64,000 nucleotides of DNA, from contig JABXJV010000057.1 of assembly GCA_013375355.1 (NCBI GenBank), forward strand, positions 1 through 64,000. Direction: 5' to 3'. Source of the stretch: Candidatus Helarchaeota archaeon. Its GTDB lineage: Archaea > Asgardarchaeota > Lokiarchaeia > Helarchaeales > JABXJV01. Shown piece by piece: positions 54,998-64,000 of the stretch (positions within the stretch are counted from its first letter, which is position 1; every line of letters starts with the position of its first letter). The notes beneath the pieces were generated by a model. The model made no database searches and had not been told where the DNA came from. It saw nothing but the letters and a program-made list of their open reading frames with translations. The position numbers and the translations under genes were made by a program.

Positions 54998-55606
54998 ATT
55001 AAGGAAATTGAATTAGAAAATATCATTGATGAAAGAAAGCTAGAAGAACAGATTACCAAATTTAAAAAAAAGGGAAAAAGGTTATTTGATAATGGGGATT
55101 ATTTAGAGGCACTAAAACTGTTTAAAAAAATGGCAGATCATCTTTTGAAAATAAAAAGAAAAAAAGAGGCACTTTTTTTTTCTCGCAAATACGATCAGGT
55201 CAAAAAATTAATTGATCAACGCAAAGAGACCTTAAAACTTCTAACAAAGGCGAAATTCAACAAGGAAATTATTCAAGTGATAAATCTATATAATGAAGTA
55301 ATTGAAATTTCTAAGGAACTAAATGATTTTGACGGCATAGGGATGTATAAGGCAAAACTAAGTGAATTTACTAAGTCGTGTAAAATCTCTATCCCCGAAT
55401 TAGAATTGAAAATGATGGTTTTAGAAGAGCAAGCAGCAAAATGTGAGAAAGAATATTTATATGGGGCAGCTTCCGATAATTACGAAAAATGTGAAAAAAT
55501 CTGTTTATTATTAATGCAATTGGGAAGCGAGGAAGTAGAAGCCAATTTGGAAAAATTCAGAGAAAAGAAAGAGTCTCTTCGAAATATAATTGCGAAAAAA
55601 GAGTAG
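54998..55606 (+). CDS. Coiled-coil/helical protein with probable ATT start (202 aa)
   Basis: An ATG at 55130 would give 158 residues, but the frame is open upstream to an ATT at 54998 that follows GAGGAG at seven bases. The added 44 residues (KEIELENIIDERKLEEQ, then KRLFDNGDYLEALKLFKKM) continue the same helical, TPR-like pattern (GDYLEALKLF). The whole protein is highly charged and helical. Function unknown. ATT starts are rare, so the choice rests on the ribosome site and reading-frame conservation. Confidence 0.68.
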   Translation: MKEIELENIIDERKLEEQITKFKKKGKRLFDNGDYLEALKLFKKMADHLLKIKRKKEALFFSRKYDQVKKLIDQRKETLKLLTKAKFNKEIIQVINLYNEVIEISKELNDFDGIGMYKAKLSEFTKSCKISIPELELKMMVLEEQAAKCEKEYLYGAASDNYEKCEKICLLLMQLGSEEVEANLEKFREKKESLRNIIAKKE

Positions 55607-55775
55607 ATTTTCTATTTTTTTAATTAAAACAAATTTCTATCGCTTTATATAGTATAATAGTATTGTAGATAATTTTCAAAAAGGATTTTAATGAATTCTC
55701 TTTATAAACATATTAAATTGATATTTTGTGTTAAAATTAAATAATCATTATATTCTTTTTCCAGTTGGTGGATAA

Positions 55776-57131
55776 ATGTTTGAGAAGAAATATGATGCAG
55801 TCATTATTGGTGCGGGTTTAGGAGGTTTAATGACTGCAGCAGGATTAGTTCAGGCAAAGAAGAAAGTCCTTGTTCTAGAAAAAGCAGACTTTATTGGAGG
55901 AAAATATACTGAAATAGATTATAAAGGCTATAAAGTTACCACTGGAGCTTGGTCTAATATGGGAAAAAATAGCCACATAGACAATTTTTGCCGAGAAGTT
56001 GGCGCAAATATTGATTACATTACTTTGAAACAAATACGGAAAGAAAGGGGAACTCCGGGTTTACTAGGAAAAATTAGATATAAAAATGGAAAAGAATTTT
56101 TTCCCACTTCAACCATAAGTTCGCCATTCTCCAAAAGTGAAATGCAAGAATATTCAAAAGTAATGATAGGCTTAGTTTCTAAAGATCTTGAAGGAATTGA
56201 TAGATCCAAAAATACATCAGTTTATGATTATATACAGAATTTTACTAAATCAGATAAGATTATTAAGCTTCTAGATTCCTTGATTGGAATTGCGAGTGGA
56301 TTAAATACAAAAACAATCCCTACAAGTGAATATAAAATAATATTACAAGATAGTTCTGGGATAGCATCAGGAAATTTTGGTTTCCCGATTGGTGGTATCA
56401 AATCTATTATTGATGCTCTTGAGAAGGTTATTATTGCAAAAGGAGGAAAAATTTCAACCAAAAATGCGGTTAAAAAGGTATTAATTGATGGCAATTCAGC
56501 TGTAGGGGTGCAATTGGAAGATGGTGAGACAATTTATTCGGATTTAATTATTAATAATTCAGGTCCAAAAAATCTCTTAACACTTTGTGGACGAAATAAA
56601 TTTCCATCTAGTTTTCTTAAAAAGGTTGATAAATTAATCCCTATAGATGCGCTTGCCATTATTTGCGGTTTGAATAAACCAATCAGCGAAGATGTGCCTA
56701 TGATTATTACACCAGATTGTGATCGGATAGCTGGCATATTTGAGCCAACTTTTTTCGACCCGAGTATTGCACCTCCTGGAAAAACAATGATTGATATATT
56801 TGCTCCTCTTAAAACAAAAGATATTAAAAAGGAAATAGATCTGACTGTAAAAGATTTAGAAGATTTATATCCTGGCATTCTTGATCCTTCTAATCTAGAT
56901 TTTCAACTAAATATGGTATTTGCTGGCGATTTTCCAGCCGCAGAGGGTGCCCAGACCTTTGGGCAGACGGGAAGTGATAGAATCGATCCCAAGCTGCCAG
57001 TAAATAACTTGTATATGGTAGGTGCCGAAGCAATAGGAAGTGGAGTTGCTGCAGACCTCATCCCTATAGGAGTCTGTAAGGCATTAGATTATATATTGGG
57101 CACTGAAAAATGGCTCGAAGTTTCTTTTTAA
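55776..57131 (+). CDS. FAD-dependent amine-oxidase/CrtI-like oxidoreductase, copy A
   Basis: A 451-residue flavoprotein. The Rossmann motif VIIGAGLGGLMTAAGL is at residues 9-24, followed by VLVLEKADFIGGKY. Near the end GAEAIGSGVAADLIPIG closes the FAD site. It resembles phytoene desaturase and other CrtI-like enzymes; the substrate may be a lipid or prenyl chain but cannot be fixed. It is a paralogue of the gene at 60907 over its whole length. ATG at 55776. Confidence 0.86.
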   Translation: MFEKKYDAVIIGAGLGGLMTAAGLVQAKKKVLVLEKADFIGGKYTEIDYKGYKVTTGAWSNMGKNSHIDNFCREVGANIDYITLKQIRKERGTPGLLGKIRYKNGKEFFPTSTISSPFSKSEMQEYSKVMIGLVSKDLEGIDRSKNTSVYDYIQNFTKSDKIIKLLDSLIGIASGLNTKTIPTSEYKIILQDSSGIASGNFGFPIGGIKSIIDALEKVIIAKGGKISTKNAVKKVLIDGNSAVGVQLEDGETIYSDLIINNSGPKNLLTLCGRNKFPSSFLKKVDKLIPIDALAIICGLNKPISEDVPMIITPDCDRIAGIFEPTFFDPSIAPPGKTMIDIFAPLKTKDIKKEIDLTVKDLEDLYPGILDPSNLDFQLNMVFAGDFPAAEGAQTFGQTGSDRIDPKLPVNNLYMVGAEAIGSGVAADLIPIGVCKALDYILGTEKWLEVSF

Positions 57132-57339
57132 GGTATTGCTCTAAAAGAGTACATATTATCCTTCCATTATACCAATAATTCTCAAGTATTCATCAAATGT
57201 GTCATTTTTCTGTTCTTAGAAGATTTATTATTTTTGCAGAATAATTATAGTAAATCTTTGTCATTTTTATTTTTGGAGTGAAATTAAAATAAAAAATTAA
57301 AGAAAAATACTTTATTGGTAAAAATAGCTTCATTATGAA

Positions 57340-58317
57340 TTAAAGAATATCGTTAAGATTTTTAACCAAGCGAATATTGAATCCATATTCCCATTCAACA
57401 TCAGTACCACGATTTGCAGAAATCATCAAGAGCCATTCACCACAATCTTGCCAAGGATAAATATTTGCAGCTCCGCCTCTAACGATTTGATTTTGGCTAT
57501 CACCTGACCAACTTGATCCATCAATTGGGGCATTTTTATAGTTAGGGTGCCATTTATCATCACAAACTTCCGAAAATGCTCCCATATCTACGAGACCAAA
57601 TCCATTGCTATATTCCTCATTTTTTTTATCGTCATCATATGTTCCAATCCATTCGCTACCATCAGGTATTGTATTACCCCAAAAAAATATCGTTTTAGTT
57701 CCTCCTCTACACGAATATTCCCATTGAGCTTCGGATGGCAAACTGCATCCAGTTTTTTCAAGCAATTCATCAATTTCATCAAAGAATAATGCCGCTTGAC
57801 CGGTTTCCAATCTATTGCCTTCCTCATCAATCGTGATTAACTTTTTTACCTCATCAAGCATTATTGGAAATCTTAATATCAAGAAAGGTGCCAATATAAC
57901 TTCATGGACTGGTTGCATCGATTCCACGTTCTCCAAGTACTCCTCAATGAATTCTTGTTCGATATTAGGTTCAATGGTTCCTGATTCAATTTCCTTGCCA
58001 TTTTTATCCTTCAATGTGAAACTTCCGCCACCTAAACCACTATCTTTAGGTTTAATTTGGCGTAAGGCTTGCTCTTCACTTGTTGAAAAACCCATTTGAA
58101 ATTTCCCGCCCGGAATCAAATTAAATAAAATTCCCGTTGCTTTCTGTTTAAACGTGGCAATGCGCGTGGTATCGCCCTTCTTCCCATATGATTTTATGTA
58201 AGATAATTCAAATTCTTTTTCAAGTTTAGAGAGCAAATGGTTAATAATTCCATTTTGTTGTTCTTCACTAGCAACCTTCCATTTATTTAAATCCATTAAA
58301 ATGTCGATTTTCACCAT
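57340..58317 (-). CDS. SUMF1/FGE-like domain protein
   Basis: A 325-residue protein with an N-terminal helical part of about 65 residues and a formylglycine-generating-enzyme-like fold: LIPGGKFQMG, LPSEAQWEYSCRGGTKTIFFWG, NGFGLVDMGAFSEVCDDKWH and QIVRGGA. One cysteine lies in EVC and one in CGEW, but the pair that binds copper in true FGE is not obvious. Such domains also serve as ligand-binding or accessory modules. ATG at 58317. Confidence 0.85.
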   Translation of the reverse strand: MVKIDILMDLNKWKVASEEQQNGIINHLLSKLEKEFELSYIKSYGKKGDTTRIATFKQKATGILFNLIPGGKFQMGFSTSEEQALRQIKPKDSGLGGGSFTLKDKNGKEIESGTIEPNIEQEFIEEYLENVESMQPVHEVILAPFLILRFPIMLDEVKKLITIDEEGNRLETGQAALFFDEIDELLEKTGCSLPSEAQWEYSCRGGTKTIFFWGNTIPDGSEWIGTYDDDKKNEEYSNGFGLVDMGAFSEVCDDKWHPNYKNAPIDGSSWSGDSQNQIVRGGAANIYPWQDCGEWLLMISANRGTDVEWEYGFNIRLVKNLNDIL

Positions 58318-58497
58318 TGTAAATCACCATATAATTAAATTTTCAATAATACATTTTAAAAACATAAAAGTTGCTCAAGGTTACGAATTAAAAATTATTT
58401 ATTTTTAATTAAAATGAAATACCTCAGATATTTTTCAAAAGTTGAATTAAGGTATAATCCATAACAAATATATAAAAAAGACCTAGAGGATTTTTAC

Positions 58498-59805
58498 TTG
58501 GCAGATTCGCAAGAAATAGAATTTTTTGAAAATTTAACCAACGCAATAAGAGATATGCAATCTGTGTTCCCTTTTGGGGTGGGTAAAGCAACATATTTGT
58601 ATTTTGATAAATTGCTAAAACAAATTCATGATCCTAACAAAAAGATAATATTAGCAAATATTGCAGTTTGCCCGGAAATTTGTTATGCAATGGATTTAGT
58701 CCCGATTCAACAAGAACTTACCACTGCTTTTTGTGCGGTCATTGGAACATCGGTGGAGCATTTAGATTCTGCAGTTGAAGCGGGAATACCACAAGGTTAT
58801 CTTTGTAATTTCCAAAAAGTTTGGATAGGTGCAATGATATCCAATAAGCTTCCCAGACCTGATATATTAGTGTATGCTCCTGAACCGTGCGATTCGATGC
58901 ATGCAAATTATCAAGTTATTCAAAATCTTTATAAAATTCCTGCATTTGGTTTTGACATCCCATACTGGACACATGAAGAGAGTTCTCCTTATTATAGCGA
59001 CACAATTTCAAAGTACATGGGAAATCAAGTAAAAAAAATGGTTTCATTTTTAGAAAAACATACAAATTCAAAATTAGATCCCGAAAAACTGAAAGAAGCG
59101 ATAGAAAAGTCAAATATAGCCCGCCAAAATATCCTTGAAATACTCGAGTTCTGTAAAGCTGTTCCAAGTCCATTGCCAAGTTCTGTATTAACCCCATTCC
59201 TTCTTTTATTATCTTGCCTACTTGGTTCAGATGAGGCTATACATCTAACAAAATCGGTAAGAGATGAAGTTTATTCTAGATTTAAAAACAAACAAGGACA
59301 CATTGCTTTAACTTATAAGAAAAAAACGGAAAAACTTCGACTTTTGTGGTTATTAATACCAATCGCCTTTGATCTGGGAATAAGTGCATGGATGGAACGA
59401 AAATATAGTTGTATGGTTCTGATGGATATTTTATCCATTTATTTAACCCCTCCAATCGACATGTCGAGTCTAGAATCAATATATAGGGATTTGGGAAAGG
59501 CAGTGCTAGATTATCCGATGGGTCGTCAATATCGTGGACCAATCGAGTATTTTTTAGATGATGTACTAAGAATTTGTAGGGACTATAAAATAGATGCGGC
59601 AATATTAGGAGGTCATAATTGTAAAAACGTGTTTGCAGTCCGTAAATTGATTGCAGAAACGTTAATTAAAGAAGTAGGGATTAAAACCCTTGAACTGGAA
59701 GCTGATTCATTAGATCCCCGAGTAAATCCAAGAAAAAACATAAAAAGAACTTTAGGTCAATTTTTAGATCGAGTTACTGAAGAAAAATATGGGATAGAAA
59801 AATAG
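58498..59805 (+). CDS. 2-hydroxyacyl-CoA dehydratase D-component family protein
   Basis: A 435-residue member of the HgdB/FldC/benzoyl-CoA reductase fold. Cluster-ligand candidates are Cys in AVCPEICYAM, AFCAVIGT, LCNF and EPCDSMH; RICRDYKIDAAILGGHNCKNV in the last third is the usual family phrase for the distal cluster region. These enzymes handle CoA thioesters with a [4Fe-4S] centre and need an ATP-driven activator, which is not encoded nearby. TTG start at 58498. Confidence 0.87.
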   Translation: MADSQEIEFFENLTNAIRDMQSVFPFGVGKATYLYFDKLLKQIHDPNKKIILANIAVCPEICYAMDLVPIQQELTTAFCAVIGTSVEHLDSAVEAGIPQGYLCNFQKVWIGAMISNKLPRPDILVYAPEPCDSMHANYQVIQNLYKIPAFGFDIPYWTHEESSPYYSDTISKYMGNQVKKMVSFLEKHTNSKLDPEKLKEAIEKSNIARQNILEILEFCKAVPSPLPSSVLTPFLLLLSCLLGSDEAIHLTKSVRDEVYSRFKNKQGHIALTYKKKTEKLRLLWLLIPIAFDLGISAWMERKYSCMVLMDILSIYLTPPIDMSSLESIYRDLGKAVLDYPMGRQYRGPIEYFLDDVLRICRDYKIDAAILGGHNCKNVFAVRKLIAETLIKEVGIKTLELEADSLDPRVNPRKNIKRTLGQFLDRVTEEKYGIEK

Positions 59806-59843
59806 TTTTTAAGATTTTATTATTAACTTATATGGTGAATTTT

Positions 59844-60575
59844 ATGGAAAGACTAAAAGCAATACCCATTTCTGCTCCATTATATGAATTTAAGAAAAAT
59901 GAGACATTTTTTTACCCTGATTCAAAATTTTTAATGGTAACGTATAGTGTTGATAAAGAAAATATTAAAGGATTGGTTCCACCTCCGTTAAAAATAGGTA
60001 AATCACCAATGGTTATATGTTATATAGCATATTTTAAAGATTCATTTGTTGGAAACTATCACGAAGCAGCAACTTTTATTGAAGCAAGATTGAAGACAAA
60101 GACAACTAAAGATATGGGTTGGTTTTGCAATAGTATGTTTGTAGATAATGATGCAGCAATGGCAGCAGGACGTGAAATTTATGGTTTTCCAAAAAAAATT
60201 GCAGAATTTAAGCTATTTACTGAAAAGAGAAAACAAATTGGTATTGTAAAAAGAAATGGGATTGAAATAATGAAAATAGAAATTGAACTTACAAATGATT
60301 TAAATGAACTTCCTGGTGGACAAATCTATAGAGCTATTACTTTGAAACACATTACTAATCCCGAGAATAATGGAATTGAATTATCCGAATTTGTAGCAAC
60401 TGATTTAAAAGTAATTCCTAAAACAATTAAAAATGGAAATTGTTCAATCGTATTTAAAGAATCAGAAAGAGACTTAATTTATTTGCTCAAACCAAAGACG
60501 AATCCTTTGGGTGTTTATGTAATTTCAAATGAAATGTATTTGCCTCCCGGAAAAATAATACATAAAATGGTTTAA
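59844..60575 (+). CDS. Acetoacetate decarboxylase-family protein
   Basis: A 243-residue protein of the ADC fold. FVDNDAAMAAGREIYGFPKKIAEF carries the glutamate and the lysine that form the Schiff base in this family, and LVPPPLKI near residue 40 is also typical. Members decarboxylate beta-keto acids or act on related ketone substrates. ATG at 59844 follows GGTGA; an ATG four codons earlier is the alternative. It lies 38 bases after the dehydratase gene and may share its transcript. Confidence 0.87.
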   Translation: MERLKAIPISAPLYEFKKNETFFYPDSKFLMVTYSVDKENIKGLVPPPLKIGKSPMVICYIAYFKDSFVGNYHEAATFIEARLKTKTTKDMGWFCNSMFVDNDAAMAAGREIYGFPKKIAEFKLFTEKRKQIGIVKRNGIEIMKIEIELTNDLNELPGGQIYRAITLKHITNPENNGIELSEFVATDLKVIPKTIKNGNCSIVFKESERDLIYLLKPKTNPLGVYVISNEMYLPPGKIIHKMV

Positions 60576-60723
60576 TTAAACACAATTTCTTCATTTATTT
60601 TTAGAAATTATCACAGTTTAGTTAGTTACATATCAAATTTTTAAATTAATTTTCTTAAAAAAAACAAAGTATCTTATTCAATATTAATTCTTTTTATATT
60701 TGGAATATTGAAGTTAGAGGTTT

Positions 60724-60906
60724 ATGAAATTGATTCAAATTGATAATGCAAAATGTTGTGGATGTAGTTATTGCGTATTAACTTGTCCTAAAGATGCAAT
60801 AACTTCTTATTATAATGCTGAAGTAAATGAAAAGTGTACCAGCTGTGGAATATGTGTGCATAATTGTCCGAATTATGCAATTGAACTTATTCAAGAGGAA
60901 AAATAA
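60724..60906 (+). CDS. Two-cluster [4Fe-4S] ferredoxin
   Basis: A 60-residue ferredoxin with two complete motifs, CCGCSYCVLTCP and CTSCGICVHNCP. Such a protein passes low-potential electrons. Its stop codon (60904-60906) directly abuts the start of the flavoprotein gene at 60907, so the two are almost certainly made together and the ferredoxin is the natural electron partner. GTTAGAGG lies upstream of the ATG. Confidence 0.93.
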   Translation: MKLIQIDNAKCCGCSYCVLTCPKDAITSYYNAEVNEKCTSCGICVHNCPNYAIELIQEEK

Positions 60907-62271
60907 ATGTCTAAACAAGATTATGATGCGGTTATTGTAGGAGCTGGTATCGGCGGGCTGATGACAGCTGCTGGTTTGTTACATACCGGAAAAAGAAAAA
61001 TTTTAGTGCTGGAGAAAGGAACATTTATCGGAGGCAAGTATACTGAGCTGGATTACAAAGGTTATAAAATTACAACAGGTTCTTGGACTAGCATAGGTAA
61101 AAAATCGAATATTGGTCGTTTTTGTCAGGAAGTTGGGGCAAATGTTAAATATATAACTCTCAGACAAATGAAGAAAAAAGGGATCGGTCATGGATTATTT
61201 AGTAAACTCAGATATACTGATGGAAATGAATATTCCCCAACATCAACTCAAAAATCCCCTTTTACTGGAAAAGAAGAGGAAGAATGGACTATGATGTTGA
61301 TGGGATTAACTGCCAAAAAACTTGAGGGGATTGATAGATCTAAAAATGTTTCCGTAAGACAGTATGGAGAGAATTTTACAAAATCAGAGGACATAATGCG
61401 AATTATGGATTCATTAATAGGCACAGCTGCTTGCTTAAACGCTGATACAATACCAACCAGTGAATTCAAGATCATTATGGAGGAAGGATTTAGATTAGCA
61501 TCTGCAAGGTTCGGTTTCCCAGTAGGAGGTGTCCGAGGAATTATTGATGCTTTGGAAAAAGTAATTAAAGAGAAAGGGGGAGAGATCCGAACCAAATGCA
61601 ATGTTGAAAAAATACATATTGACAATAATTGTGCAACCGGAGTCGAATTATCTGATGGTGAAACTATTAATTCAAAAATCGTGGTTCACAATGCTGGTCC
61701 AAGGAGATTTTTGGAACTCGGAGGAAGAAAAAATTTCCCAAGCGAACTTATCAAAAAAATTGATAACCTAATCCCTGTCGAAGCCGTTGCAATTATATTG
61801 GGGTTGAATAAGCCTATTTCTAAAGATATGCCGCTGATCTTAACCCCGGATTGCGAACGAATTGTCGGAATTTTCGAACCAACATTTTTTGGTGCGGAAG
61901 CAGGTGTTGCTCCACCTGGAAAAACTATGATAGACTTGTTTTGTCCAATTAAAACTCAAAATATTAAAAAAGAAGTAGATCTGGCAATTGAAGATATACA
62001 AAATTTATACCCAGGTATTCTAGATAAATCAAATTTAGATTTTCAACAGAATATGATATTTTACAAGGACACTCCTGCAGCGGAGTCGGGGCAAACTTTC
62101 AATCAAACAGGTGATGATCGAATTAATCCAAAGACCCCAGTTGATAACCTATATTTTGTGGGCTTTGATGCACACGGTTCGGGAATAGCCGGTGATTTAA
62201 TTCCAATAAATGTTAGAAAAGCGTTAAATCATATCTTAAAAACAGAAAAATGGTTGAAAGTGACCATATAA
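60907..62271 (+). CDS. FAD-dependent CrtI-like oxidoreductase, copy B
   Basis: A 454-residue paralogue of the enzyme at 55776. FAD motif AVIVGAGIGGLMTAAGLL, then LVLEKGTFIGGKY, and at the C-terminus GFDAHGSGIAGDLIPIN. Insertions and deletions are few. The directly adjacent ferredoxin suggests that this copy is a ferredoxin-linked reductase or desaturase, perhaps acting on prenyl chains as in archaeal lipid saturation (geranylgeranyl reductases belong to a related but different family). Confidence 0.87.
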   Translation: MSKQDYDAVIVGAGIGGLMTAAGLLHTGKRKILVLEKGTFIGGKYTELDYKGYKITTGSWTSIGKKSNIGRFCQEVGANVKYITLRQMKKKGIGHGLFSKLRYTDGNEYSPTSTQKSPFTGKEEEEWTMMLMGLTAKKLEGIDRSKNVSVRQYGENFTKSEDIMRIMDSLIGTAACLNADTIPTSEFKIIMEEGFRLASARFGFPVGGVRGIIDALEKVIKEKGGEIRTKCNVEKIHIDNNCATGVELSDGETINSKIVVHNAGPRRFLELGGRKNFPSELIKKIDNLIPVEAVAIILGLNKPISKDMPLILTPDCERIVGIFEPTFFGAEAGVAPPGKTMIDLFCPIKTQNIKKEVDLAIEDIQNLYPGILDKSNLDFQQNMIFYKDTPAAESGQTFNQTGDDRINPKTPVDNLYFVGFDAHGSGIAGDLIPINVRKALNHILKTEKWLKVTI

Positions 62272-62277
62272 TATAAG

Positions 62278-63078
62278 TTACCTAGTTCTTGCACTTTGAC
62301 CTCCGTCTACTGGAAGTATGACCGATGTAATAAATTTCGCCTCATCCGATGCCAAGAAAAGCGCAGCATAAGCTGTATCCCATGCGTCTCCCATTCCACC
62401 CTTTAGAGGGACCAGTCTATTCCTAATTTTGATTATATCTTTTTTACGTGCCCCTGTTTCTCTTACAAATCCTTCTACGGCCATAGGAGTGTTCATTAGA
62501 CCAAGCATGACTGCATTGACGCGGATACCCTGGGAGGCATACTCCTGGGCCAATTGATGAGTTAAGGAATTAACTCCGGACTTTGAAATCTTATAAGCAA
62601 CAAATGGTGCAGCGCAAACGGACGCAATAGATGAGACATTTATTATACAGCCATTTTCTTGTTTTGCCATCACTGGTAACACGTATTTACATGTAAGAAA
62701 CATTCCCTTTAAGTTTACGTTAAAAATTTTGTCCCACATTTCTTCACTCAGCTTGACCACTCTTTTATCTCCCTCTCCGATACCAACATTATTTACAAGA
62801 ATATCAATCCGTCCATAAACCTCAACGCATTTCTCAGCCATTCGACGGCAATCATCTGCCTTAACAATATCAGCCTTAAAAATAAAGGATTCTCCACCTT
62901 CTTTATCAATCATTGCTTTTGTTTCTTTGGCATAATCGAGATTAATATCAACAAGCATAACTTTGGCACCCTCGCGGGCAAAAAGAATTGATATAGCTCT
63001 TCCATTTCCAATAGTATCTCCAGGCTGCTGCCCTGCTCCAACAACTATAGCCACTTTGTCCTTCAAACGGTTTCCCAT
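62278..63078 (-). CDS. Short-chain dehydrogenase/reductase
   Basis: A 266-residue SDR. The nucleotide site is VVGAGQQPGDTIGNGRA, a slightly extended form of TGxxxGxG; VDIN after strand two suggests NAD rather than NADP. NNVGIG, the serine in INVSSIAS, and YKISK supply the catalytic residues. The substrate-binding end has LGLMNTPM. ATG at 63078 with AGGAGG upstream. It is convergent with the flavoprotein gene, seven bases apart. Confidence 0.92.
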   Translation of the reverse strand: MGNRLKDKVAIVVGAGQQPGDTIGNGRAISILFAREGAKVMLVDINLDYAKETKAMIDKEGGESFIFKADIVKADDCRRMAEKCVEVYGRIDILVNNVGIGEGDKRVVKLSEEMWDKIFNVNLKGMFLTCKYVLPVMAKQENGCIINVSSIASVCAAPFVAYKISKSGVNSLTHQLAQEYASQGIRVNAVMLGLMNTPMAVEGFVRETGARKKDIIKIRNRLVPLKGGMGDAWDTAYAALFLASDEAKFITSVILPVDGGQSARTR

Positions 63079-63241
63079 TTTAATCCTCCTTTGTTATTAT
63101 TTTGTATAATTTGGTGATTACTTCTCAATATTTTTTTCTCCTAAATTAGTTATCAATACTGTTTTTTAAAAATAAATTTATAACTTTAAAAATATTTTAT
63201 TAATTCCTAAATTATAATTTATACTCTTTTACAATTAGAGA

Positions 63242-64000
63242 ATGCACGAGATAAAAACTTTGGATAGAAATATTAAAACGTATTACATTAGGCAATTTTT
63301 TCATAATTTATGGTTTATCGTACCTGTTCTAGTAAGTTTTTACAATGATCTGGGATTAACCTTTGGTCAAGTATTATTATTACAATCTATTTCAGCAATA
63401 TCGGCAATTGTATTTAGTGTTCCATCGGGGTTATTAGCTGACAGAATCGGTCGTAAAAAAGTTCTTTTATTGGGTATATTTTTACTTAATCTCTTTATGT
63501 TTTTTTATTTATTTGTGACCAATTTCTTTGAATTTATTATTCTTGATATTGTTTTTGGAGCTTCTCTAGCTTTAATTTCTGCAGAATTTCCTTTAGTTTC
63601 CGATACTTTAATGGAAAATGACAGTGAAGAAAAAACCACAGAAGTTTTCTCAAACGGAAATACAATTTTAATCCTTTCATTTATGGCAAGCAATATCGCT
63701 CTAATATTTTTAATTAGTTATGGATATCGATTTACAATTTTATGTTCCCTTTTAGCATTTATAATAGGTTTTTTTATAGCTTTAGTAGGTTATAAAGAGC
63801 CAAGATTAAAAAAGAAAGAAACGGAAGAACCTAGAAGTTTTAGATTTCATTTAAGAAAAATGAATGAATATTGTAGAAAAGATCATTTTTTATTTTACTT
63901 GATAATTATTGGCGCAATATATCTTTCCATATCATATTTGGTTTTTTGGTTTGTGCAACCATATTTTGCAGAAAGCAACTTACCAATTGAATCGTTTGGT
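63242..64000 (+). CDS. MFS transporter, cut by the window end
   Basis: 253 codons are visible before the window ends. At least six hydrophobic segments are present. The signature between spans two and three is GLLADRIGRKKVLLL, the major-facilitator motif A. A basic loop (YKEPRLKKKETEEPR) separates the two halves, and the next span begins in HFLFYLIIIGAIYLS. Substrate unknown. ATG at 63242 preceded by TTAGAG. Confidence 0.88.
   Translation, partial: MHEIKTLDRNIKTYYIRQFFHNLWFIVPVLVSFYNDLGLTFGQVLLLQSISAISAIVFSVPSGLLADRIGRKKVLLLGIFLLNLFMFFYLFVTNFFEFIILDIVFGASLALISAEFPLVSDTLMENDSEEKTTEVFSNGNTILILSFMASNIALIFLISYGYRFTILCSLLAFIIGFFIALVGYKEPRLKKKETEEPRSFRFHLRKMNEYCRKDHFLFYLIIIGAIYLSISYLVFWFVQPYFAESNLPIESFG

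Overview
The window is strongly AT-rich archaeal DNA. It most resembles an Asgard archaeon (Promethearchaeota, Lokiarchaeia-like). The evidence is six Arf/Rag-like small GTPases, SDS22-type leucine-rich repeats, a seven-bladed WD40 protein, a Yip1-like membrane protein, an HdrBC/HdrA/MvhD heterodisulfide-reductase set, a tRNA with a non-canonical intron, and two genes (mvhD/vhuD and selD) that read through in-frame TGA codons as selenocysteine. The combination of Sec-containing VhuD and SelD is known from Lokiarchaeota and a few methanogens. Many starts are TTG with a good Shine-Dalgarno sequence, and one gene appears to start with ATT.

Layout. 1-1604: two unrecognised small genes. 1646-14260: a CRISPR locus, with a type III-D interference operon on the minus strand (cas11-like, three Cas7, a small unknown, cas10, Cas7, csx10, Cas7, cas6). 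It lies between two arrays whose repeats are reverse complements of each other. No cas1, cas2 or CARF effector is visible. 14423-24000: an Arf/Rag-like GTPase, a lone TnpB with a likely omega RNA, TPR and LRR proteins, a membrane protein with relics of a lost paralogue, a second GTPase, a B3/B4 domain protein and a MntA-HepT pair. 24158-29295: HdrBC-HdrA-MvhD electron-transfer genes. 29488-33560: an M24 peptidase followed by a two-nuclease mobile cassette and a second, diverged copy of the peptidase C-terminus. 33579-44714: peptidase, methyltransferase, PLP enzyme, WD40, amidohydrolase, phosphodiesterase and small membrane or zinc-ribbon proteins. 44782-46058: tRNA-Pro and selD. 46144-51043: four tandem HhH-GTPase paralogues. 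51085-54578: PfkB kinase, HxlB-type isomerase, amidohydrolase and a helical-repeat protein. 54998-63078: an anaerobic acyl/FAD oxidoreductase region. The window ends inside an MFS transporter.

How the parts fit. SelD makes the selenium donor needed to decode the Sec codon of MvhD (and its own), and MvhD is the electron-entry partner of HdrABC, so selenium supply and core redox metabolism are linked in this window. The III-D operon and one array share a short divergent promoter region. The other array lies directly behind cas6 and could be read by operon run-through. Several gene-tail relics (pfkB, M24, amidohydrolase, membrane protein) show that this genome grows by local tandem duplication followed by decay.

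All calls rest on reading the sequence and translated motifs. No searches or structure predictions were run.
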